DNA from: Nocardiopsis ganjiahuensis DSM 45031
Lineage (GTDB): Bacteria; Actinomycetota; Actinomycetes; Streptosporangiales; Streptosporangiaceae
DNA length: 64,000 nt
NCBI RefSeq assembly: GCF_000341085.1
Contig: NZ_ANBA01000007.1
Span: 342,680-406,679 of the forward strand
Reading direction: 5' to 3'
Below the pieces are notes generated by a model. That model saw nothing but the letters and a program-made list of their open reading frames with translations, ran no database searches and was not told where the DNA came from. Positions within the stretch are counted from its first letter, which is position 1. The number at the start of each line of letters is the position of its first letter. The position numbers and the translations under genes are program-made. Shown here piece after piece: positions 26,277 through 34,286 of the stretch.

Positions 26277-27191
26277 TTACAGGTTGTTCGCATAGAAGCC
26301 GGTGAGTCGTTCGACGGCAGCGTCGACGTATTCGGGTTCGTCGTACATCTCGTAGTGGCCGGCGCCGTCGATCACCATGAGGTCGACGGGGTCGGGGGCC
26401 AGCTTCCACAGCCGCATGCCGGTGTCGTAGGAGCCGGTGTTGCCGATGCGTCCGGCGAGGATGACCTGGAGTGGCTGGGTCATGAGTCGATCGGCCAGGT
26501 GGAACGCGTCGTAGCCCAGCAGGAGGGAGTCGCTGCGCAAGAGGCGCCGGTTCGTGGAGTGTTTGTTGCCGCCGCGCTCGGTGCGGTAGTAGGTGACGGC
26601 TTGAATGGTGTCGATGTCGGTCAGGCCCGCTGTTGTGGCGTCCTCCAGGGTGACGGGCAGCCAGTTCACGCGGGTCGTCTCGCCGGAGCGGGCCTCTTCG
26701 GTCCGTGCGTCCGCGAGGGCGTCGAGTGCTGCGGCCGGACCGTCGGGGGAGAAGCTGCGGAACGCGGCGCCGATGTTGACGGGGACGACCGTGCCGACCG
26801 CCTTGATGCGGTGGTCCGTGCGAGCGGTGTGCACGGTGTAGCCGCCACCGGCGCAGATGCCGAGGACGCCGATGCGCTGCGGGTCGATGCCGGGGGTCGT
26901 GGTGAGCGCGTCGATGGCGTAGGAGATGTCCTCACCTCGGCGGTAGGGGTCTTCGAGGTCGCGGGGCTCGCCCTCGCTCTGACCCTGATGGGCGGGGTCG
27001 AGGACGAGCGCCGCGATGCCGCGGGCGGCGAGACGGGAGGCGTAATTGGCGCCGATCTGCTCCTTCACGCTGCTGCCCGGGGTGGAGAGCACCACGGCGC
27101 GCAGCGGTGCGCTGCTGTCGGCGTTGTCGGGCAGGTGGAGGTCCGCGGCGAGGTTGATGGGACCGCGCGGGATCGTGAGGTGCTCAAGCAT
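26277..27191 (-). CDS. alpha/beta hydrolase with Cys at the nucleophile elbow
   Basis: 304 residues from an ATG with GGAAG upstream. The fold is shown by VVLSTPGSSVKEQ, ALVLDPAHQGQSEGEPRD, the elbow GVLGICAGGGYTVHTA, and GAGHYEMYDEPEYV carrying the catalytic His. The elbow has Cys where most hydrolases have Ser, as in dienelactone-hydrolase-like enzymes and the YcjY-type group. It is divergently transcribed from a MarR regulator, with a palindrome between them, so it is the probable regulated target. Confidence 0.87.
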   Translation of the reverse strand: MLEHLTIPRGPINLAADLHLPDNADSSAPLRAVVLSTPGSSVKEQIGANYASRLAARGIAALVLDPAHQGQSEGEPRDLEDPYRRGEDISYAIDALTTTPGIDPQRIGVLGICAGGGYTVHTARTDHRIKAVGTVVPVNIGAAFRSFSPDGPAAALDALADARTEEARSGETTRVNWLPVTLEDATTAGLTDIDTIQAVTYYRTERGGNKHSTNRRLLRSDSLLLGYDAFHLADRLMTQPLQVILAGRIGNTGSYDTGMRLWKLAPDPVDLMVIDGAGHYEMYDEPEYVDAAVERLTGFYANNL

Positions 27192-27230
27192 GCCTGGCTT
27201 CCTTCGTGAGATTGTTGTTCCATAGGAGTC

Positions 27231-27280
27231 CAGTACGAGCCAATGCATTGTACGATCTGAAACTAATACGAAACTGTACC
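27231..27280. promoter_or_regulatory. MarR operator candidate between divergent genes
   Basis: CAATGCATTG (27241-27250) is a perfect 10-bp palindrome. TACGA occurs at 27234, 27251 and 27267, spaced 17 and 16 bp. The segment lies between the divergent hydrolase and MarR starts and is much less GC-rich than the flanking genes. Confidence 0.6.
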
Positions 27281-27299
27281 TTATGGGCGGAGGGGTCGC

Positions 27300-27713
27300 A
27301 TGTCAGTTGACGGGGCGCAGCTGTGGACACTGAACCAGCGGCTGCTGGGTGTTGTGATGGATGCCTGCACGGGAGAGCTGGCCGAGCTCGGGTTGGAGAC
27401 GAAGGAGTTTTTCGTCCTGGCCGAGGTGGAGGCATCGCCGTATCCGGCCGAGATCGCGACGGCACTGCTGCTCCCCAAAGCGAGCGTGACGGTCTACGTC
27501 CGCAACCTCGTCGCCAAGGGGTTCATCCGGCGCGAGATCGACGACGCGGACCTGCGGCGTCACCGGCTCGTGCTGACCGCTGAGGGCACAGAGGCACGGG
27601 ATCGTGCACTTGCAGCCCTCGCGGCGGAGTACGACCGCAGGCTGGCGAGGATCACTCCGCGGGACCGCACCGAGCTGCAGCGCATTCTTCAGGAGATGCT
27701 CTCGCCCGCATGA
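27300..27713 (+). CDS. MarR family regulator
   Basis: 137 residues from an ATG preceded by GGCGGAGGGG. Winged helix-turn-helix: LGLETKEFFVLAEVEASPYPAEIATALLLPKASVTVYVRNLVAKGFIRREIDDADLRRHRLVLTAEG, including the DxRxxxxxLT wing. Short helical ends give the dimer. It faces the hydrolase gene across the palindromic region and probably represses both itself and that gene. A Cys near position 23 could allow redox sensing, but this is speculative. Confidence 0.9.
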   Translation: MSVDGAQLWTLNQRLLGVVMDACTGELAELGLETKEFFVLAEVEASPYPAEIATALLLPKASVTVYVRNLVAKGFIRREIDDADLRRHRLVLTAEGTEARDRALAALAAEYDRRLARITPRDRTELQRILQEMLSPA

Positions 27714-27739
27714 GTCCATGGTCACGAGCGGTTCGCCTG

Positions 27740-28110
27740 TCCGGTGACCCCCTGTTCGCCAGTGCTGTCGGCGGCCAGGACATCGCGGTGGCGGGCGTTG
27801 GCGTTGCGCCGGCGGAGGTCGGGGTGAAGCACAACTCGACCTTGTCCTTCTTCGCTCAGCGGCGGATGTCACTGCGCTTGTGGGTGGACCGGTTGTCCAG
27901 GATCACGTGGATCGGGGCGCCGTCCGGGCGGGCGGCCCGGATCGACTTCAGTGCAGCCAGGGTGTTCGCGGCACCCTCCTGCGGCGGTTGACGCCCCAGA
28001 GGGTGTCGTCGCCGATCGAGTAGCAACCGTGGAAGTACCGCACCCCGTGGGTGTGGTGGTAAGTCGCGGGATGCCGCTCGGGCCGGCCTTGCCCGGCCCG
28101 GCACGACCCG
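27740..28110 (-). pseudogene. IS630-type transposase relic
   Basis: Minus-strand fragments spell YFHGCYSIGDDTLWGVN, then in another frame GAANTLAALKSIRAARPDGAP with IHVILDNRSTHKRSDIRR, then after an in-frame TGA KDKVELCFTPTSA. These are consecutive pieces of the IS630/Tc1 DDE catalytic domain; ILDN holds one catalytic Asp. At least one frameshift (near 27990) and one Trp-to-stop change (near 27855) are visible, and both ends are missing. It cannot be active. Confidence 0.8.
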
Positions 28111-28130
28111 GCGCCGCACCGAGCGATGTA

Positions 28131-28166
28131 TGAATCTACGTCGTACAGGTGCCGCCGGTGCTCTAT
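28131..28166 (+). repeat. 36-base repeated element, copy 2 of 3
   Basis: Contains AATCTACGTCGTACAGGTG and CTCTAT at its end. It lies between the IS630 relic and the HicB-like gene, 48 bases before the latter. See copies at 17050-17085 and 52798-52833. Confidence 0.7.
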
Positions 28167-28213
28167 TTTCCCCGATGACGGATCACGTCCGCCATGACGT
28201 CAGAATTAGTGTC

Positions 28214-28756
28214 ATGGATCTGATGCCGTATGTCGACGAACTCCGCCGCCAACTCCTGGTCGCCGCCGAGACCGGGGGAGAGGAGACCCGGGCCACCGCC
28301 GAGCGCCTGGCCGCGGTACTGGAGTCCTCCGCCCGGTTGGCGCTGATGGACGCCCTGTCCGCGGCGGCGGACGAGATCACCCGGGAACTGGCCCCCGGCT
28401 CGGTCGAGGTGCGGCTCCGCGGCGGACGGACCGACTTCATCGTGACGTCACCGCGGACCGACGAGACCTTCGACACCGCGGCGGGGGACGCCGCGGCCCT
28501 CTCCCCGGAGCGTCACGGGCATGTGGCCCCGATCCGGGCCGAGGGTGAGGAGGGCAAGACCTCGCGGATCACCCTGCGACTCCCGGACCACCTCAAACCG
28601 CTCGTGGAAGAGGCCGCCAAGACCGAAGGGCAGTCCGTCAACGCCTGGCTGGTGCGGTCGGTCACCACGGCCCTGGAGTCCGGCGGCCGCCAAGCCCGGC
28701 GCGGCACCGGCACCGGCCGCCAGGTCGGCCGCGGCTACACCGGCTGGGTCCGCTGA
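28214..28756 (+). CDS. HicB/Arc-like DNA-binding protein (toxin-antitoxin HicB family type)
   Basis: 180 residues from the ATG at 28214 (MDLMPYVDELRRQL). That start matches how I recall homologues beginning; a frame from 28130 exists but its first part comes from the repeat element. The N-terminal part is helical (ATAERLAAVLESSARLALMDALSAAADEITREL), followed by a beta segment VEVRLRGGRTDFIV. A ribbon-helix-helix lies at about 115-150: SRITLRLPDHLKPLVEEAAKTEGQSVNAWLVRSVTTAL. The tail is Gly/Arg-rich. No toxin partner is adjacent. TGACGTCA lies 28 bases upstream. Confidence 0.82.
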   Translation: MDLMPYVDELRRQLLVAAETGGEETRATAERLAAVLESSARLALMDALSAAADEITRELAPGSVEVRLRGGRTDFIVTSPRTDETFDTAAGDAAALSPERHGHVAPIRAEGEEGKTSRITLRLPDHLKPLVEEAAKTEGQSVNAWLVRSVTTALESGGRQARRGTGTGRQVGRGYTGWVR

Positions 28757-28760
28757 GTCG

Positions 28761-28810
28761 GCCGCCGCGCACCCGCTGACCCGGGGCCGCCGCGCACCCG
28801 TTGACCCGGG
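28761..28810. repeat. two 25-base tandem repeats
   Basis: Units 28761-28785 and 28786-28810 differ at one base (CCCGCTGACC versus CCCGTTGACC), with a partial third unit after them. They directly follow the HicB-like gene stop codon. Confidence 0.75.
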
Positions 28811-28919
28811 GCCGCTCCACAAGGATGCGCGCCTGCCCCGCACGAGGTGTTGCGGGGGGTGTACCGTGCCTCTCCCGTCCTCCCCGGCATGGGGCGGGAC
28901 CACTCAGAGCGGAGGATCG

Positions 28920-29366
28920 ATGGCCGAGGAGCCCCGAGGCGGTTTCGCCCGGTTGCGCCGGGCGGTGTTCGCCCGGCACTCGAACCCGTGGAGCGCGTGG
29001 ACCAGGTGGGCGAGCATTCCGCTGATCTCCGTCCCGGTGTGGAACCGCAGCTGGAAGCAGGCCGGCGTCCTCGCCGTCTGGTTCGCCCTCAACCCGGTGG
29101 TCTTCCCCCGGCCCGCACACGAACGGGCGTGGTCCACGAGGGCCATGCTCGGCGAGGAGCAGTGGATCGTGGACCGCCCGAGGGACGCGGCGCTGGCGGT
29201 CAACGCCGCGGCCGCGGCCGCCTCCGTCGTCGCGGTGGTCGGCGCCCGGTACCGCAGGCCCTGGACCACCGGGGCGGCCTGTGCGGTGCAGATGGCGCTC
29301 ACACTCGTGTACTGGGAACAGATGGCCCGTTACCACGACCGGGGCTCGGAGCGGGGCGGGCACTGA
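28920..29366 (+). CDS. DUF6653-like small membrane-associated protein
   Basis: 148 residues from an ATG with GGAGG 5 bases upstream. FARHSNPWSAWTRWASIPLISVPVWNRSWKQAGVLAVWFALNPVVFPRP, and later AWSTRAMLGEEQWI and VYWEQMARYHDRG, give the family feel of DUF6653. Hydrophobic stretches occur at about 38-65 and 85-105. Function unknown. Confidence 0.72.
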   Translation: MAEEPRGGFARLRRAVFARHSNPWSAWTRWASIPLISVPVWNRSWKQAGVLAVWFALNPVVFPRPAHERAWSTRAMLGEEQWIVDRPRDAALAVNAAAAAASVVAVVGARYRRPWTTGAACAVQMALTLVYWEQMARYHDRGSERGGH

Positions 29367-29427
29367 GCGGCGGGCTGCGGCGTTCGTCCCTTCCGGTGGG
29401 CGTTGCGCCCTCCCCGGCCCGGTCTCC

Positions 29428-30069
29428 TCACGCCTCCCGCGCCCCCAGGGCCCGCAGGAGGTAGGGGAGCAGGCGCTGGGCGATGTCGGCGCCGGGGGAG
29501 GAGCCGGCAGCGCCCTCGGCCTCCGGCGGCACGAGGAAGGTGTGGCTGACCATCGGGCCGATGACCATCTCAGCGACGACCAGGGGATCCTCCACCGGGG
29601 GGACCTCCCCGCGTTCCACAGCCCGTTCCAGGAGGGCGAAGACCCGTTCCTGGAGGGGGATCACGAAGGCGCCGAAGAGTACGTCGGCCAGGGCCCGGTT
29701 GTGGGCGGCCTCGCCGAGCACGGCGCGCAGGAGGCGGCCCGAGGGGCCCTCCAGGGCGGTGGCCTTGTCCCGCAGCAGCGCGCCGAGGTCGGCCGCCAGG
29801 TCCCCGTGGTCGTGGTCGGGGCCCAGGTTCTCGGCCCAGGCCCGGGCGGCGCCGACCACCAGGTCCTCCTTGGAACGCCAGCGGCGGTACAGGGTGGCGG
29901 TGGAGACCCCCGCCCTGCGGGCCACGGCGGCGGTGGTCAGCCCGCTGTAGCCGTTCAGCTGGAGTTCGGTGAGGGTGGCGTCCATCAGCGCGCGGTCCCG
30001 GTTGGCGTCGCGGGGCCGGCCCCGTGGGGCGGCCCGGGCGGACGTCTCCGGCAGATGGTCCGTCGTCAT
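29428..30069 (-). CDS. TetR/AcrR family regulator
   Basis: 213 residues. After a basic tail, the helix-turn-helix is ALMDATLTELQLNGYSGLTTAAVARRAGVSTATLYRRWRSKEDLV (about 27-72), a standard TetR N-terminus. The C-terminal ligand domain resembles the TetR_C_16/AcrR type (FVIPLQERVFALLERAVERGEVPP). It is divergently transcribed from an aldehyde dehydrogenase with a perfect palindrome between, so the dehydrogenase is the likely target. Confidence 0.92.
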   Translation of the reverse strand: MTTDHLPETSARAAPRGRPRDANRDRALMDATLTELQLNGYSGLTTAAVARRAGVSTATLYRRWRSKEDLVVGAARAWAENLGPDHDHGDLAADLGALLRDKATALEGPSGRLLRAVLGEAAHNRALADVLFGAFVIPLQERVFALLERAVERGEVPPVEDPLVVAEMVIGPMVSHTFLVPPEAEGAAGSSPGADIAQRLLPYLLRALGAREA

Positions 30070-30098
30070 GGGGAGATCTTATGCCAGGTGTCTATTGG

Positions 30099-30117
30099 AA
30101 ACGAAACATTTTCGTTT
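30099..30117. promoter_or_regulatory. AAACGAAA-cat-TTTCGTTT operator
   Basis: Perfect 8-bp arms (30099-30106 and 30110-30117) around a 3-base spacer, midway between the divergent TetR and aldehyde dehydrogenase starts. The right arm touches TAGTCT (30117-30122), a -10-like hexamer 6 bases before the dehydrogenase ATG, so repressor binding would cover that promoter. Confidence 0.75.
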
Positions 30118-30128
30118 AGTCTTGTGGC

Positions 30129-31538
30129 ATGGCTAACACCGAGATCTCAGAGCCCCTGACTCTGACCACCGACATCCCCCCGGTCGTGGGCAGGCTGCGC
30201 ATGGCCTTCGACAGCGGCCGGACCAAACCGATCTCCTGGCGACGGGCCCAGCTGCGCGCCCTGCGGCGCCTGCTCGTCGAGGAGCGGCCCACCCTGGAGA
30301 AGGCCCTCAAGGCCGACCTCGGCAAGCCGCCCGTGGAGGCGCACACCACCGAGATCGGGTTCGTGGTCAACGAGATCGACCACACGCTCAAGCACCTGGC
30401 CTCCTGGCTGCGGCCCCAGCGCGTGTCCGTGCCGATGGCGCTGGCCCCGGCCAAGGCCCGCCGCGTGCGCGAGCCCCTGGGCGTCGTGCTGATCGTCAGC
30501 CCGTGGAACTACCCCGTGAACCTGGCCCTGTCCCCGCTGGTCGGTGCGATCGCCGCGGGCAACAGCGCCGTGGTCAAGCCGTCGGAGCTCTCTCCGGCCA
30601 CCTCGGGCGCGCTGGCCGACCTGATCCCGCGCTACCTGGACCCCGAGGCGATCGCGGTCGTCGAGGGCGGTGTCACCGAGAGCACCGCGTTGCTGGAGGA
30701 GCGCTTCGACCACATCTTCTACACCGGCAACGCCGCGGTGGCCCGCATCGTCATGGCGGCGGCGGTCAAGCACCTGACCCCCGTCACGCTGGAGCTGGGC
30801 GGCAAGAGCCCGGCGATCGTCGAGCCCGGCGTGGACCTGGCCACCACGGCCCGCCGCCTGGCCTGGGGCAAGTACACCAACGCGGGCCAGACCTGTGTGG
30901 CGCCCGACTACGTGCTCGCCATCGGTGACACCGCTGAGGGGCTCCAGAAGGAGCTGGGCGCCGCCATCACGGAGATGTTCGGGTCCGACCCGGCGCAGAG
31001 CCCCGACTACGGGCGCATCGTCAACGAGCGCCACTTCGACCGGCTCCGCGCTCTGCTGGAGAGCGGCGAGGTGGTCGCGGGTGGTCGGACCGACCGCGAG
31101 GACCTCTACATCGCCCCCACGGTGCTCGGCGACGTCTCCCCCGACACCCCGGTGATGGCCGAGGAGATCTTCGGGCCGATCCTGCCGGTCATCCGGGTTC
31201 CCGACCTGGACGCGGCGATCCGGTTCGTCAACGAGCGCGACAAGCCCCTGGCGCTGTACGGGTTCACCAACTCCGAGGCCACCAAGCGGCGCCTGACCAC
31301 CGAGACCTCCTCCGGTGGTCTGGGCTTCGGTCTGCCGATCGCCCACCTGGCCGTCCCCGACCTGCCGTTCGGCGGGGTGGGGGAGAGCGGGATGGGCGCC
31401 TACCACTCGGCCGCGTCCATCGACACGTTCTCGCACACCAAGTCGGTGCTCGACAAGTCCCTGCTGATGGACACCATGCGGGTGGCCTACGCGCCGATCA
31501 GCCAGGTCAAGGAGAAGATCCTGCGCAGGATGCTCTGA
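30129..31538 (+). CDS. aldehyde dehydrogenase family protein (class 3-like)
   Basis: 469 residues, the short class without an N-terminal extension. Motifs: VLIVSPWNYPVNLALSPLVGAIAAGNSAVVKPSE, the NAD-binding FYTGNAAVARIV, the catalytic Glu in TLELGGKSPAIV and the catalytic Cys in GKYTNAGQTCVAPDYVL. The tail VPDLPFGGVGESGMGAYHS is typical of ALDH3-type fatty/aromatic aldehyde dehydrogenases. It oxidises aldehydes to acids with NAD(P)+; the natural substrate is unknown. The ATG sits 6 bases after a -10-like hexamer (probable leaderless start). Controlled, by inference, by the divergent TetR. Confidence 0.93.
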   Translation: MANTEISEPLTLTTDIPPVVGRLRMAFDSGRTKPISWRRAQLRALRRLLVEERPTLEKALKADLGKPPVEAHTTEIGFVVNEIDHTLKHLASWLRPQRVSVPMALAPAKARRVREPLGVVLIVSPWNYPVNLALSPLVGAIAAGNSAVVKPSELSPATSGALADLIPRYLDPEAIAVVEGGVTESTALLEERFDHIFYTGNAAVARIVMAAAVKHLTPVTLELGGKSPAIVEPGVDLATTARRLAWGKYTNAGQTCVAPDYVLAIGDTAEGLQKELGAAITEMFGSDPAQSPDYGRIVNERHFDRLRALLESGEVVAGGRTDREDLYIAPTVLGDVSPDTPVMAEEIFGPILPVIRVPDLDAAIRFVNERDKPLALYGFTNSEATKRRLTTETSSGGLGFGLPIAHLAVPDLPFGGVGESGMGAYHSAASIDTFSHTKSVLDKSLLMDTMRVAYAPISQVKEKILRRML

Positions 31539-31589
31539 CCTGTCCGGCTCCGCCGCGTTCCGTCGCGGCAGGGGTGCCGGCCGGTCCTG

Positions 31590-32327
31590 TCATCCGGAGC
31601 GGGCGTCGCTGTAGGCGGTGCCCGCTTCGAGGTCTCCGTCGAACAGGTAGCTGACCGTCACGAAGTGGAAGTCGTCCCCCTTCAACTCGTCCAGGAGGCC
31701 GGGCACGGCGTCGACGCTGGTCTCGTGGATGTCGTGGAGCAGGATCACGCTGCCGTCGGCGGTCTCGTCCTTGGTGATGTCCAGGATCTTGTCGACGTCG
31801 CGGTTCTGCCAGTCCAGGGTGTCCACGTCCCACAGCACGATGGGCTGCTCGACGGCCTCGCGGGCGGTGTCGTCGAGCGAACCGTACGGCGGGCGCATGG
31901 TCCGGGGCTTCTCACCGGTGACCTCGGCGATGGCCTCGTCGGTGCGCTCGGCATCGTCCTTGATCTCGTCCGCGGAGAGCGTGGCCAGATCGTCGTGCTT
32001 CCAGGTGTGGTTGCCGACCTCGTGCCCCTCCTCGGCCATGCGCCGCACCTCGGCCTTGTGGCTGCCCACCTTGGAGCCCAGGAGGTAGAAGGTGGCCCTG
32101 GCGTTGTGCTCCTCGAGGATGTCGAGGAGCTCGTCGGTGTACTCGCCGGGACCGTCGTCGAAGGTCAGCGCCACGCACTTGACCTTGCTGCAGTCAGGGG
32201 ACTTCGCGGAGACGTCGGAGGGCGCGGCCGCGGCGGGGGCCGCGGCGCCCAGGAGGAGCCCCGAGGTGATCAGTAGCCCGCCAGCCGTACCGACAGTGGT
32301 CCTGTGCATCAGAGAGGTAACGTTCAC
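31590..32327 (-). CDS. secreted polysaccharide deacetylase (CE4)
   Basis: 245 residues from a GTG that directly follows a good promoter (leaderless). Signal peptide: TTVGTAGGLLITSGLLLGAAAPAAAA. The CE4 (NodB) domain has its motifs: TFDDGPGEYTDELLD (motif 1, general-base and metal Asp), GNHTWKHDDL (the HxxxH zinc site), RPPYGSLD (motif 3) and WDVDTLDW (motif 4). It probably deacetylates GlcNAc residues of peptidoglycan or chitin-type glycans outside the cell. A second CE4 gene lies immediately upstream on the same strand. Confidence 0.92.
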   Translation of the reverse strand: MNVTSLMHRTTVGTAGGLLITSGLLLGAAAPAAAAPSDVSAKSPDCSKVKCVALTFDDGPGEYTDELLDILEEHNARATFYLLGSKVGSHKAEVRRMAEEGHEVGNHTWKHDDLATLSADEIKDDAERTDEAIAEVTGEKPRTMRPPYGSLDDTAREAVEQPIVLWDVDTLDWQNRDVDKILDITKDETADGSVILLHDIHETSVDAVPGLLDELKGDDFHFVTVSYLFDGDLEAGTAYSDARSG

Positions 32328-32334
32328 GCGTCGA

Positions 32335-32363
32335 AATGTATGTGAAGACCTTCGTGAGGGCAA
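32335..32363 (-). promoter_or_regulatory. vegetative-type promoter for the deacetylase, leaderless
   Basis: On the minus strand TTGCCC (32358-32363), a 17-base spacer and TACATT (32335-32340). Seven bases separate the -10 from the GTG at 32327. No Shine-Dalgarno is present. Confidence 0.6.
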
Positions 32364-32520
32364 AGGTAAGCCCAGCTCAGAGCTGTGAAGTGAGCAAGGA
32401 CTCTTTGTTCCGGTCGGGGAATGGAACGCGGGATCGCCTGCTCTCACGGGACAGCGCGGGGCCCCGGCCGTCTCTGCGGCGGCCGGGGCCGGTTGGCTTT
32501 CTTTTACCTTCGGGAGCGGC

Positions 32521-34107
32521 TCAGCCGACCCGGGCGTCGGTGTGGACCTCGCCCGCCGTCATGCCGTCGAGTCCGAACAGGTCGCTGACGGTAACGAAGT
32601 GGTACCCCTGCGCGTGCAGCCCCTCCAGGACGGCGGGAATGGCGTCGACGCTGGACTTGTGGATGTCGTGGAACAGGACCACGCTGCCCGGGACGGTCTC
32701 GTCCAGCGCGTGCCCGGCCACCGCGGCGGTGTCGCGGCTCTGCCAGTCCATGGTGTCCACGTCCCACAGGATGATCGGGTGCGGGGTGGCCTTGCGTACG
32801 TCCCCGTTGAGCGCCCCGTAGGGCGGGCGCAGGGTGGGCGGGGCCTGTCCGGTGACCTCGGCGATCGCCTTGTCGGTGCGCTCCAGGTCCTTGGTCACCC
32901 CGTCGGCGGACAGGGTGGTGAGGTCGTCGTGCTTCCAGGTGTGGTTGCCCATCTCGTGGCCCTCGGCGTGGGTGCGCTCCACGACCTCGGGGAATTCGCT
33001 GACCAGTGAGCCCAGGATGTAGAAGGTGGCCTTGGCGTCGTACTCGCCCAGGGTGTCCAGGAGTTCCTCGGTGTGCTCGCCGGGGCCGTCGTCGAAGGTC
33101 AGCGCCACGCACTTGAGGCGCTGGCAGTCCAGGGTGCTGCCCTTGGCGGTCAGGGTCCCGTCGAAGGCGAGGTCCTCGGGGTCGGTGTGACCGGCCACGG
33201 CCGCGCTGCGGGCGTGGTAGCCCAGTTCGGAGAGGACCGGTTCGGTCTCCTCCGGCTCCACGGGCAGCAGGACCTCGCTGACCCGGCCCGCGCTGGGCAC
33301 ATCGGCGGGGTCCATCCGTACGGCCAGCCCGCCCGCGGTGCTGAAGGCCAGGTCGGCCAGGGGAGAGGCGGCCCAGCGCTCGGCGGCCTCCCAGGCCTGT
33401 TCGGGATCGCGCAGGTCGGCGTCGCCGGTTTCGGCCGCGTTCCCCTCCGGGCTTTCGGCCGCTTCCCCGGCGGCCTCCGAGGGCTCCTCCGCCGGCGGGG
33501 AGGCCCCCGCCGACACCGAGTCCTCCTCCTCCGCGGCGCGAGCGTGGACCTCGCCCACGAGGCCGGGGAGCTGTTCGTTGGAGAGCTGGTAGCCCTCCTG
33601 GAGGACCTTGGCGACCTCCAGGTGCGCGGCCTCCACGGACGCCTCGTCCTCGAAGAGCGCGGTCCAGGGCAGGACCTCGCCGCCGGCGGTGTCGTACCAG
33701 AGGGTCGAGGACGCGCTGTGCTCGCCGCGTGTCCCGGAGGAGTCGGCGGTGATCCTGATTCCGAGCACGTGCTCGGAGACGGCCAGCAGTTCCACGTCCT
33801 GCTCCAGTGCCGGGTCGCCGTGGTCGGGCAGGTCCTCCAGGAACGCGGTCTGGCGTTCGGCCATCGTGGTGCGGGCCTCGATGGTCAGCGGATGGGACTC
33901 GCCCAGGACCGGGTAGCGGTAGCTCACCGTGCTGTGGTCGACCTGGACCGACACCGTCTGGGTGGCCAGGTTCTCCAACGTGTCCGGAGAGAGCTGGATC
34001 GCCTCGGCGTAGGGCAGGGCCTGCTCCACGGAGTGGCAGCCGGGGACCAACAGCAGGCCCAGGGCGGCACTGACAGTGAGTTTTCGTTGCAGAGAGATAG
34101 CAGCCAC
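32521..34107 (-). CDS. lipoprotein polysaccharide deacetylase with N-terminal sensor-like domain
   Basis: 528 residues. Lipoprotein signal: VSAALGLLLVPGC, with the lipobox Cys at about 24. Residues about 30-190 form a beta-rich domain (VQVDHSTVSYRYPVLGESHPLTIEAR, STLWYDTAGGEVLPWTALF) loosely like the DUF3298/DUF4163 part of PdaC and RsiV. An acidic Pro/Ala/Glu linker follows. The CE4 domain occupies about 330-520 with TFDDGPGEHTEELLD, GNHTWKHDDL, RPPYGALN and WDVDTMDW all present. It is thus anchored outside the membrane and probably modifies the cell wall. The GTG at 34107 lies 6 bases after TATGGT (34114-34119), a likely leaderless start. Confidence 0.9.
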   Translation of the reverse strand: MAAISLQRKLTVSAALGLLLVPGCHSVEQALPYAEAIQLSPDTLENLATQTVSVQVDHSTVSYRYPVLGESHPLTIEARTTMAERQTAFLEDLPDHGDPALEQDVELLAVSEHVLGIRITADSSGTRGEHSASSTLWYDTAGGEVLPWTALFEDEASVEAAHLEVAKVLQEGYQLSNEQLPGLVGEVHARAAEEEDSVSAGASPPAEEPSEAAGEAAESPEGNAAETGDADLRDPEQAWEAAERWAASPLADLAFSTAGGLAVRMDPADVPSAGRVSEVLLPVEPEETEPVLSELGYHARSAAVAGHTDPEDLAFDGTLTAKGSTLDCQRLKCVALTFDDGPGEHTEELLDTLGEYDAKATFYILGSLVSEFPEVVERTHAEGHEMGNHTWKHDDLTTLSADGVTKDLERTDKAIAEVTGQAPPTLRPPYGALNGDVRKATPHPIILWDVDTMDWQSRDTAAVAGHALDETVPGSVVLFHDIHKSSVDAIPAVLEGLHAQGYHFVTVSDLFGLDGMTAGEVHTDARVG

Positions 34108-34286
34108 GAGGGGACCATATCGGGGTCGTGCGAGGAAGTCGCAACCTCAGAGCGACGACATGGTGTCCCAGAGTGATGAATTGCCCCGGGCTGGCCGGAA
34201 CATGCGTTTTGTCGTCCAGTACCCGCGTTCGGGCGTGTCACCGGGGGCCCGGTCGGCCACGGGACCCCCGGCGGAACACCGCGGCC

